64,000 bases of DNA. Origin: Spongilla lacustris. Its lineage: Eukaryota; Porifera; Demospongiae; Spongillida; Spongillidae. The stretch's first letter is position 1, and each line of letters begins with the position of its first letter. This document shows, one piece after another, positions 11,160 to 21,332 of the stretch. The notes beneath the pieces were generated by a model. That model saw only the letters and a program-made list of their open reading frames with translations. It was not told where the DNA came from and ran no database searches. The stretch covers positions 8,071,542 to 8,135,541 of the forward strand of contig OX442430.1 of assembly GCA_949361645.1 (NCBI GenBank), in the 5' to 3' direction. Both the position numbers and the translations under genes were made by a program.

Positions 11160-12662
11160 ACCTATTCTAAGAAATCATTACCTGAACCACCATTATAGCC
11201 TACACACCTTGGAGCTCTGGCATTTGCCCTCACCAGAGTTATGCTAAGTCTCCCATAGAGTCGGGTGATAGCCTGGGATTTGGAACAACACAGCTGACAA
11301 GCTAGATGTGATCCAAGTCGAGATAGAGTTTGCCTGGCTTCAGCACCCATAATTTTCTACAGCCAGGGGGACACAGACCCATCCTAGCTCATTGCACTTG
11401 GGGTCATTTGCAACATGCTTCTCTGTTCTGCTGCATAAGCTTGCAGACCCAGCTGTCACACTTGCTTCGGAAATTCTTTCAGCATTGAGTGGTGATGTGA
11501 CAGTAAGGTCAATTGCAACTGGTTTGCCTAATGACCAGTTAGGAATCAGAACATCAGCTGGCCGTGTCCTGCTCTTATCTGAACCCCATCCACTTCCCAT
11601 CTCTACTTGACAGCCAACATGCGCCAGGTGACAATACTCCACTAAAACATCCCTTCATCTGTTGTGGTGAGTAACCACATCACCACCACGTTTGCATGTC
11701 AGGGAGTGATGGCCAAGGTGATTCAGTGAATGGTTAGGGCAATACACGCAAGTAGATCCTTCCGAGACACCAATGCCTAACCACCACTTCAAAGCAATTT
11801 GAAATTCATTGGGCTCAAGGTGGGACTGTGATTCTGGTGAGGGTATTACAGATAACCAAGCTGAAGCATGGGGTGATGATATAGAGTGTAGATGAGCATT
11901 ATCAGGCATGGAGGCAGAGTTATACAGCTCCATGAACTGATGGTCTTCGAGCTTGGAAGACAGAACCCTTTGTCCATGCAGTCAATGGCTGAGATGGTGT
12001 CAGATGTAGAAAGGATGGCATCATAAAGCTGGATTGAATGCCGATCATCTGTAAATCCCTGGCCAGATGCACTCAAAGAGGCTATGTAAACAGCCGAGGA
12101 ATGATGTGACAAGGAACGAAGGCCTAGTCCTCCCCTGTTGAGACTTAACTGGGCCTGTAACCATGCCTTGTCTGTTGTGTCAATAGAGGTACATTCTGAA
12201 ATGCATTGGTGGACGTCATCATCATATCCTTTCAATGCTTCTGCTACCAAGGATGGAGGTATGGATCGGGCTAAATGGACCAGTTTGCTGAAGCTGCCAC
12301 AATGGCATAGGAGAAGCAAGCCCACTTGTGGGTCAACCGTTCCAACTTCCTCAAGATGGGTAAGCAGCTTACCAGCATTTTCCCGCTTCTGAGCCACAAA
12401 ATTAGCGCAGAAGTTGTCATCACCAATAGGGGCACCAAGGATCTCTATATTTGGTACATCGGACCTCTTCATGTCTGAAGGGAACATGCTGAAATCACTC
12501 TTGCTTAAAAAACTCACACTTTGATGTGTTGAGGAACAGACCCAAAGGTGGTCCTTGGCTATGTAGGATGGAGATGACCTGCTTCACTGCTTTAGAGGGT
12601 CCAGCCACAACACCGTCATCTATGTACCAAGAATGAAACTTTAGGCCGTTGCAGGTAGGGTC
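11160..12662 (-). mobile_element. Decayed reverse-transcriptase retroelement fragment
   Basis: A 5'-truncated retroelement lying between the two VPS18 copies. On the minus strand the reading starts at about 12662 with a reverse-transcriptase palm motif (HSWYIDDGVVAGPS; YxDD box). It continues after a frameshift near 12510 (NIEILGAPIGD, then LNRGGLGLRSL). Further on is a Cys/His motif (CVYCPNHSLNHLGHHSLTC followed by RGGDVVTHHNR), and after a stop a segment RPADVLIPNWSLGKPVAIDL that resembles a restriction-like endonuclease core. Stops near 11655 and 11340 and the frameshift show it is dead. This kind of RT plus CCHH plus endonuclease-like tail is, from memory, common in invertebrate genomes; the exact clade is not assigned. 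The N-terminal half of the RT is absent. Confidence 0.7.
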
Positions 12663-12667
12663 CACTT

Positions 12668-13237
12668 TAAAAAAAAAATTACTTTTAATTTTTTTAAATT
12701 TTTTTTACAGTACCATACATTTACATAAATAAGTAAATAAAATTTTTAAATAAAAAAAAACAATTATCTATTGTGCAGGTAGAAGGGCTTCTCTTGATAC
12801 CAGGTCAAGAGGAGGTTGTGTAGCGGACGTATAATGGCCGATGTGAGAGCGTGCCCCTCGAATGCACATAACTGAGCTTCACAGTAATGAGTAGGCAAGG
12901 CGGCATCTCAACCACATGATGGTTAAGCTATAGGCCTGGTTCCATTTAGCAGAGAGGCCAGGCGCTTATAGCTTATTGTGGCTTGAGGCCCAAGGCCACC
13001 AGTGCAAGAAAGAATAAGAGGAGTGAAAGAGCATGTTCAACTTCACGGATACGTTGGTTTTATCTCGTTTTCATGGCTACGGTAGCAAGCAGATAGAGAA
13101 GTCTTTTGATTCGATGGGGCGTAAGGATTAAAAACCTTTACATCAAAAAATGCCCGTTCGAACCGACTCCCCCATGCAAAATCCATCTGCTGTAATATCC
13201 AATCGTGCACCATCCTGGATATTTGCTGAGAGTCCGC
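12668..13237. other. Intergenic DNA: AT-rich tract and unassigned sequence
   Basis: 12668-12770 is a run of A/T homopolymers next to the truncated end of the retroelement. 12771-13237 has no convincing ORF, no tRNA-like fold that I could see and no recognised repeat. Confidence 0.5.
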
Positions 13238-13698
13238 TCATGACCTCACCTGTCCACTCATGACCTCACCTGTCCACTCATGACCTCACCTGTCCACTCA
13301 TGACCTCACCTGTCCACTCATGACCTCACCTGTCCACTCATGACCTCGCCTGTCCACTCATGACCTCACCTGTCCACTCATGACCTCACCTGTCCACTCA
13401 TGACCTCACCTGTCCACTCATGACCTCACCTGTCCACTCATGACCTCACCTGTCCACTCATGACCTCGCCTGTCCACTCATGACCTCACCTGTCCACTCA
13501 TGACCTCGCCTGTCCACTCATGACCTCACCTGTCCACTCATGACCTCACCTGTCCACTCATGACCTCACCTGTCCACTCATGACCTCGCCTGTCCACTCA
13601 TGACCTCGCCTGTCCACTCATGACCTCACCTGTCCACTCATGACCTCACCTGTCCACTCATGACCTCACCTGTCCACTCATGACCTCACCTGTCCACT
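13238..13698. repeat. 20-bp satellite, about 23 copies, nearly perfect
   Basis: A 20-bp unit CTCATGACCTCACCTGTCCA is repeated in exact register for 460 bp. The only variation seen is ACCTCACC to ACCTCGCC in about five units. It lies downstream of VPS18-2, outside any exon. There are no spacers, so it is not CRISPR-like. Confidence 0.97.
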
Positions 13699-13975
13699 CC
13701 AATGGTAAATATAATCTTCTGCAGTTCATATATAAATAATTATTAAGGAAGTAGGCGAGACTATAATTTTACATGCTCCTCCATCGTTTCGTGCAACCTG
13801 TGTTCTGTAAGGGTTCTGTTAAGAAAGATTATGTAATCACAGGGGTCATTCCATTCCATGTCAAAAATAAGTCATTATCCAGCGGGACTGACTGTAACCA
13901 AATTAACACAATCAATATAACACCACATGACATGAACACAGCACCATGACAACACACACACAAGAAGGCACAACA

Positions 13976-16900
13976 TCAGTTCCAGCTGTCATCCTGGGCA
14001 TCTAGGGCTTCAAAATGCCGATCAATACAGTCAATCATTAGTCCTCCACAGTAGATGCACTCTGCCCCCAAAATACCATCGAGTTTAGCCTGCAATATTG
14101 GAGTCCATAAATTCACCACCCTTCCCTTCCATTCTATCCCTCCTCCTCCCCCTTCCATACACACCTTGGCCTCCTCCTTTCCCTGGGCACCTCCCACCTC
14201 CCTCACAGCACTCTGCAGTCTCTCTCTGTCCACGTGGCCAGGGGGGAGAAGCTGGAGGAGCTGGGGGTGGGAGGGAACATGGACAGAGGAGAAAGTTAAT
14301 GTGTATCCATGGCAAAGGGTGTCATGACAACGCTCTACCTCCTTTGTAAGACAGTCCTTATGGTAGGCATGCTGACATGGGAACATGTAGAAGGATGATG
14401 TCATCAGTCTGGTACCACATATCTGACACTTCACTGTGGACTGGACCTTGCAGTACCTGAGGGAGACAGGAAATGGCCAATTATTACAGATTATATTAAC
14501 AATGTAGCACCCTTTTCTGAGTCCACCCCTCATCTCCCTGCCTCCACCCCTCATCTCCCTGACTCCACCCCTCACCTCCCTGACTCCACCCCTCACCTCC
14601 CTGACTCCACCCCTCACCTCCCTGACTCCACCCCTCACCTCCCTGACTCCACCCCTCACCTCCCTGACTCCACCCCTCACCTCCCTGACTCCACCCCTCA
14701 CCTCCCTGACTCCACCCCCTCATCTTACTGGCTCCTGATGGCCTGTATGGTACTGTGAATGTTCTTGGCGCTCTCGCTGGCTATCTTCATCTCTCCTTCG
14801 AGCTCAGATATCTGGCCTTTGTACTCACTGAGTGATTTGCAAATAGCATCCTACAGAATGGTGTGGGAAGGAGGAGAAAGAGGGGGGGAGGAGATGTGGG
14901 GAGGAGAAAGAGGGGGGGGGGGGGGGAGTAAGGTGATGCAATAAAGAGGAAGCAGATAATATACCAATATACCTCCACCAAGTGCTTACCCTGAAGGAGT
15001 CAATGGTGGTTTCGCCAGAGAAGAATGGAAGGATGTCCTCCATTCTGAGTAGCTTACAGGTCCCCAAAAATTTTGTTGCTCTAATAGGAGTGCACCATTA
15101 CACACCTTCAGCAGCAGCTGCACATGCACACTCACATGCTCTAATAGGAGTGCACCATTACACACCTTCAGCTGCACATGCACACTCACTGGTCTATATC
15201 CTTCTGCTTCTCTATCACGTGTTTGGCAATCTTCAACCACAATGCCTTCTGCAGGTCCTTGTTCTGAGATGGCTGGTCCGCTATCTTCTTAGCTAGCTCA
15301 ACTTTGATCTGCAGGGAAACCACGCCCAGAAGTATAAAGCCTCTGATGGGCAGGGCTTCATCACTATGGTTACTAGCATAGGGGCTTGCCCCAAGGCTAG
15401 GCCTTACTTCAAGGGCCAGGTCCAAGGCCTCTTCATACAGTCCCATGGCTGAAAAGATGTGGACACAAGCCTCATTCAAATGGTGCTCCAAGCACAGTCT
15501 GAGGGCATAGTGTGCATCATATAGAACTGTCTTCTGTGGAATATAAAGTCTTCATTATAACTGCAGATCGACAAACATCTCATTCTTACCAATGTTGCCT
15601 GGGCAACAAGATAGTCTAGTAGTTTCTGAAAACTTTTCGAATCATTGCTCTTGGCATAGCAGGAGATAAGAAAGTTATGTATGGCTTTGTCACTGGTCTT
15701 CAGCCTGTTGACACAGTACTCTAGGTATTGAGTGGCACACGAGACCTGGGGGAGGGGAGGAGGAATGGGAGGGGCTATGATCTCACTCCTCCCCATAGTT
15801 ACAGTGCCCACCCCTTCCATGTAGCCCCACCCACCACAGTTCCAGTGGACAGTGAGGACTGAGGCTCCTGGCAGGAGTGATGATGTCATAAGAGCACTAT
15901 CACAGAAGGGCGTGGTCACCTACCTCCATATAAGGACTGTTGGGACCCTAAAGGGGAGAATAGAACACTTAGTAAGCCTAAACAACATAGTGTTAAAATT
16001 GAGTTGCCTTAATAAAGCAATTATCCCATTAACTAAAACCACACCCTTCTTTCAGCTGTGGTACAAGTTACCTGCTCAGGGTCCCCACTGCACTGTACCA
16101 AGGCGGGGATAAGCCTCTTTGGTTCCAAATACTTCTCCATCTTCATCCACGACTGCACAGTATTGCTGGGACAGTGCTGCATCAGGACTGGAGAGAACTT
16201 GTAGAAGAGGGTGGAGAATCGCTGGAATCGTCTTGCACGCTCCTGCAAGGCAAGATCACCATGGCAACAGTACAGATACTCCACCCCCATGTGAACACAC
16301 CCCTTCAGGTGCTTGTAGGGCTTCAGAAGCCTTCTCAGTGAGGTTCTTTAGGGCTTCCTCAAACCTGTGTTGCTGTATGCAGTGTGCTATGACCTTCTCA
16401 TAGTCTGCCAGAGGGGAGGGGAGGTGAGGGGAGGACAGGGGATGTGTACACACACCAGTGGTGAGGGCTCACCTTTCATGAGGCTGGCAAAGTGTACGAC
16501 ATCTTCCACTGCCCCATGACTGGAGAGGAGATCGTATATGGTCTTCTGATTCTCCTCCAGGCGGTCCTGGGGAAGAGGGAGGGGTGGGGTGAACATAAGC
16601 TCACAGCCTCCTCCCCTTCCCTCCCTCCTTTCCCCCTCCCTCCCTCCCTCCCTCCCTCCCTCCCTTCCTTCCTTCCTCCCTCCCTCCCTCCCTCCCTCCC
16701 TCCCTCCCTCCCTCCCTCCCTCCCTCCCTCCCTCCCTCCCTCCCTCCCTCCCTCCCTCCCTCCCTCCCTCCCTCCCTCCCTCCCTCCCTCCCTCCCTCCC
16801 TCCCTTCCTTCCTTCCTTCCTTCCTTCCTTCCTTCCTTCCTTCCTTCCTTCCTTCCTCTTCCTTCCTTCCTTACTTACTTACCTGTAAGGATGGAGATGC

Positions 16901-19900
16901 CAGGAACTGGTAGAACTCTGCTTGGAGCTCTTTCCTGTTCCTCTCTCGCCCTTCACTCTTCAGTTCATTGAGGTACAGTTCTATCAGCCAAATAAGGAGC
17001 ATGGTCTGCTGGGCACTGTCCTGGGGGGGAGGAAAAGGGGAGGCATTATCTTTACATATGGTGAGGTATATGCTTTTACACACATTGTGTAGATCGCTAC
17101 GGAGGCAGGTACCTTACTTTACTACTCAGGTCCCCAGACCTTAGTTTATTACTCTGGTCCCCAGGCCTTACTTTACTACTCAGGTCCCCAGACCTTACTC
17201 TATTACTCAAGCTCTCCAGTTTCTTCCTAAGGAATGTCTTCAGGCCGTCGTTTCCCTCCACCTGCAGGAACTTGAGGACCACCTCCTCAAAGGACAGCTG
17301 GCTCTGGTAATACATGAGAGCTGCCTCCTTGTACCTACACACACATATTAAATAAAGTCATGTATCACATGACCATAACCATGTATCACATGACCATAAC
17401 CATGTATCACATGACCATAATCATGTACCACATGACCATAATCATGTATCACATGACCATAATCATGCATCAAATGACCATAATCATGAATGTATCACAT
17501 GACCATAATCATGTATCACATGACCACAATTATGTATCACATGACCACAATCATGTATCACATGACCATAATCATGTATCACATGACCATAATCATGTAT
17601 CACATGACCATAATCATGTATCACATGACCATAATCATGTATCACATGACCATAATCATGTATCACATGACCATAATCATGTATCACATGACCATAATCA
17701 TGTATCACATGACCATAATCATGTATCACATGACCATAATCATGTATCACATGACCATAATCATGTATCACATGACCACAATTATGTATCACATGACCAT
17801 AATCAGCACCTTTTCTGGCCAAAGTAATGCTCAGCTTGACGTAGCACCACTGCATTGCGGTTCTCTGGGTCACCCTACAGCCATTAAAAAACATGTTTCA
17901 AAAATAAGCCCCGCCCCTCCACATGTACCTGTGTACAGCTGAGTGCCTGCTCATACTTCCCCTGATCCAGATAGATCTTCCAAATATTCCTGAGGATAGC
18001 TACCTAGCCACGTGCATCCGCCAACACACCACAACTCACCTGCCTTCCTTATATGGGGAATACGCAAACACACTGAACTTGGTGTAGACATATGCTATGC
18101 CATAGACGGGATCAGTGCACATCTGGAGAAAGGCTCTGTCCCTCTGTGACTGTGTGAGTGCATGGGTGTCAACAGGTCCTCCAGATGACCTCCTACAAGG
18201 CCCCAGACCTACCTACTACAAGGCCCCAGACCTACCTTCAGGTCCAGCTTATCTTCAAAAACTCTCTCGTCATTGAGCACACAGACAGCTTCCACTCTGT
18301 ATATCAAAGGAAACCATGGCAACCATCATAAATAGCCCATCTAATGTATGTTGTGTGCGTGTACTGGGTAGTAGTGTGAAGTTAATTAATGATATGAATA
18401 AGTTAATTAGTGGAGCTGTCAGTGCAACTTCTAGCATTCAAATCTCCAGGGTTACAAAATATCACATTTGCTACATCATTACACCTTTCCCCCACCTCCT
18501 CCCCCTACCCTCCTACCTGTCCGGGAAGAGAAGGAAGTAGTGATATTCTGTTAGATGCACACCAATGGCTGAGGACTGTTTGGTGCTGTAGGGGAGGAGC
18601 CCTTTGCTCTTGAAGAGGGAGTCCCCAGGCTTACACTGGGGTCTGAACTCCAATGCCCCATGATACACCCCTGGTCCAGTCAGCCAGGCGAAGGTCTCTG
18701 GTACAGCTTTGGGCCCTTGAGGCCACACCTTCAGTTGACTAACATTCCTGTCACTGGGGATCTCCATGAACTGAACTGCAACACAGACACACATGCTTTA
18801 CCAACCCCTGCTAAGTTATGCAAGTTACAAATTAAGAGTCACATTTATCCATACTGCTATCATCAGTGTGCATGCCATACATGTACATGTATTGCAAAAC
18901 TTATGTACCGTTTTAACCTTCTTGTCACATGACTAATCACAGCAGTCACATGACTAATCACAGCAGTCACATGACTAACCACAGCAGTCACACAATCTTA
19001 CCTTTATCTGGCTGCTCATAGAACGCAAACATATCTTGGAACATAGGGGTTTTCCCTTTGTTCACTGGCCCCACGAACTGATATATCCTCTTAGGTGTTG
19101 TGGCCAACACACAGTACTTGCAATCTGTGCTGTCAGGGAATGGAAGGAAGTGGATCCCAGTGACAGGTTCTGCCTGTTCTGCTGTTTCCTTGATCAGAGA
19201 GTGGATCTATACAGCGAGAAGAGACTGCTCGCTCTCCTTTCCCCTGTGTCCCCTCCCCTCACCTCAGCTACATACTTCTTCTTCACCAGGCCGGGTATGC
19301 CCACCATACCCTCTTGGGTGTCCACCTCTGTCTCCACTATCGTGCCTGATGTGGGAGAGGGGTGTGGTCACACTCCACTCCCCATGCCTCCAAATCAGCT
19401 CATCCCCCACCCCCACCTCCAAACCCTCACCATAGCTCACCCCCACCTCCAAACCCTCACCATAGCTCACCCCCACCTCCAAACCCTCACCATAGCTCAC
19501 CCCCACCTCCAAACCCTCACCATAGCTCACCCTCACCTCCAAACCCTCATCATAGCTCACCCTCACCTCCAAACCCTCACCATAGCTCACCCCACCTCCA
19601 AACCCTCACCATAGCTCACCCTCACCTCCAAACCCTCACCATAGCTCACCCCCACCTCCAAACCCTCACCATAGCTCACCCCACCTCCAAACCCTCACCA
19701 TAGCTCACCCTCACCTCCAAACCCTCACCATTGCTCACCCCCACCTCCAAACCCTCACCATAGCTCACCCCACCTCCAAACCCTCACCATAGCTCATTCC
19801 CATCTCCAAACCCTCACCATAGCTCAACCCCACCATAGCTCACCCCCACCACCTCCAAACCCCCACCATAGCTCACCCCCACCACCTCCAAACCCTCACC

Positions 19901-20678
19901 ATAGCTCACCCCCACCTCCAAACCCTCACCATAGCTCACCCCCCACCTCCAAACCCTCACCATAGCTCATCCCCAACAGGATGGCCCCTGTAGTCTGTTC
20001 TGACTGGTCCTGTAGGTTCCAAGCGACGGACTCTATGTGCCCCTTGAGACGAGTGGTGTGGAGCCTTGGCACTGACCTCTTTGGGCCACGCCCCACATAC
20101 ATACAGTCATTGGACCTAGCCATAGAGAGCAGCAGGTGCTGGGCGAAGGGGTCTTGGAACATGGCGTAGATCTTGTCGTCATCAGGTCTTTTTAGCTCTA
20201 TCGCTGTATGAAGAAGGGGTGGGGCAATGGTTGGAACAAACACGGCTTCACACTCCGCTGCATCAACGTACGACTATTATATTACACGCCACTCTCTCCT
20301 TCCCTCCCTCCTCCCATCCTCGTACATACTCTCTGATGCTCTGGGGTTGGTGGTCGAAAATCGCATTATAATGTTCCCTACAATTGCAGCTGCCACGATG
20401 CCATTACTGACGGCTAGATGCGTGATTTCCACGTCATTGGAAAGGGCAGCAGAAAATTTCGGGTCCTCTCGACGAAAGATAGGGAACTCCTGAGGAGTTC
20501 GTTGAATCCGTGGCTACAAGAAACGCGATGGATAACGAATTTGCACCATCGCATGATGCCCCCATCTTACTGCCTCCACCGCTACTTCCTCATCATCAAA
20601 GGGGTTTAAGCGGGCTTGCCTAGACCGAGAACTTTCAAAAAAGTCATCTTTCTCGAATTGCTGAAGTAGGTCGGCCAT
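13976..20678 (-). CDS. VPS18: VPS18 copy 2 (HOPS/CORVET core subunit), intact, 985 aa
   Basis: Tandem paralogue of the gene at 3658-11044. The 23 exons (descending) are: 20571-20678, 20330-20513, 19961-20203, 19263-19345, 19002-19206, 18517-18775, 18236-18296, 18040-18143, 17929-17989, 17810-17874, 17199-17334, 16883-17020, 16473-16566, 16301-16404, 16072-16242, 15590-15745, 15408-15533, 15190-15308, 14990-15080, 14729-14850, 14339-14456, 14165-14260, 13976-14089; 2958 nt, open. It starts [12 protein letters not shown] and ends DAQDDSWN. The RING keeps the same ligands (CQIC, FPCQHAYHKDC, AECIYCG). The first exon differs from copy 1 at 14 of 36 residues, whereas the exons and introns around 16070-16570 are almost identical to copy 1. 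That patchwork is best explained by gene conversion after an older duplication. VPS18 is normally single-copy and shared by HOPS and CORVET, so the two copies could be specialised; that is inference. Its upstream neighbour is the divergent PLAT gene. Confidence 0.95.
14515..14722. repeat. 21-bp tandem array, VPS18-2 intron
   Basis: About nine to ten copies of TCCCTGACTCCACCCCTCAC plus C. On the gene strand the unit runs from GTGAGGGGTGGAG to GGGAG, so donor-like GTGAGG sites recur every 21 bp. Confidence 0.95.
15081..15189. repeat. Intron of VPS18-2 made of two repeat units carrying both splice sites
   Basis: The whole intron between the exons at 14990-15080 and 15190-15308 consists of two copies of the about 55-60-bp unit also found at 5038-5290. 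On the gene strand each unit opens with GTGAGTGTGCATGTGCAG and closes with CTCCTATTAG|AGCA. The first copy supplies the real donor and the last copy supplies the real acceptor. Confidence 0.85.
16627..16880. repeat. (CCCT)n and (CCTT)n microsatellite, VPS18-2 intron
   Basis: About 250 bp of CCCT repeats passing into CCTT repeats, ending at the donor of the exon at 16883 (GTAAGTAAGTAAGG on the gene strand). Confidence 0.97.
17110..17198. repeat. 27-bp repeat duplicating an exon end, VPS18-2
   Basis: Three to four units of GTAAGGTCTGGGGACCTGAG plus TAGTAAA (gene strand). The real junction reads TTGAGTAATAGA|GTAAGG and the repeats read CTGAGTAGTAAA|GTAAGG, so exon end and donor are both copied. 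Confidence 0.85.
17360..17808. repeat. 21-bp tandem array, VPS18-2 intron
   Basis: About 21 copies of ATGTATCACATGACCATAAT plus C fill the intron between the exons at 17199-17334 and 17810-17874. Minor variants carry CACAATT instead of CATAATC. Confidence 0.97.
19405..19960. repeat. About 30-bp array copying a splice donor, VPS18-2
   Basis: Around 18-20 units of about 30 bp (plus strand CTCACCCCCACCTCCAAACC plus CTCACCATAG). On the gene strand each unit contains TGAGCTATG|GTGAGGGTTTGG, which equals the last nine exon bases plus the donor of the exon at 19961-20203. Confidence 0.95.
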
Positions 20679-21332
20679 TTTAGCTACTCCATTAGCGCAC
20701 AGTCTAATAGGCCAGTTATTAATTTTAATAATCATCTGCTTGCTTACATATACATAAATGTACTTTAGAAAAAATAATGCAAACAACAAATATACTCAAC
20801 AGCATAAACATTGTACTAAATCTAAACTAGCTCGTCAATATGAAGCATGCACTACAATATTGAGGTAGCATTTTCCCTCTGCACAGCAATAGAAAATTGC
20901 TGCACAACATGTGCAATTGAGCGTTTATAAATGTACTTACAAATGTACTTATATAACCAATGTACACAACGGACCTGCTTGAGGGTTAGGGTGGTTTGGT
21001 TGTGTATGGTCGTTTGTATATTAAATTATTATTATTAATATTGTTACATTTTTTAATGTCATTGAATGTGTTATATATCAAACATGGAGCAAACAACATG
21101 AATATATATGTAACCTACTAAATCTAAATTTTAAAAATAAAATAAAATTACAATGTTATGTACATGAAGTTGTAATTTAAAAGATATTGCAGTTTTTTCA
21201 TCGCAAGACGATAGGCCGATACATATCACATGTAATTGTAAAAGTGGTTAGAGCGTACATGTACGTGTTGCTATGCACGTTACCATGACAGCAGTCGCGA
21301 TAATTAAGTGTTCCACGTTGAATTAGTTTCGT
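20679..21332. promoter_or_regulatory. Divergent intergenic region VPS18-2 / PLAT gene
   Basis: 654 bp between the start codons of VPS18-2 (minus) and the PLAT gene (plus). It is AT-rich, with no ORF of interest and no obvious TATA box. It must hold the promoters of both genes; no individual element can be defended. Confidence 0.45.

Noticed and set aside
12771..13237. tRNA or SINE in the unassigned intergenic DNA
   Set aside because: No A/B-box pair or cloverleaf could be defended by eye.
13238..13698. CRISPR-like array
   Set aside because: Direct repeats are contiguous with no unique spacers, and the host is an intron-bearing animal genome.
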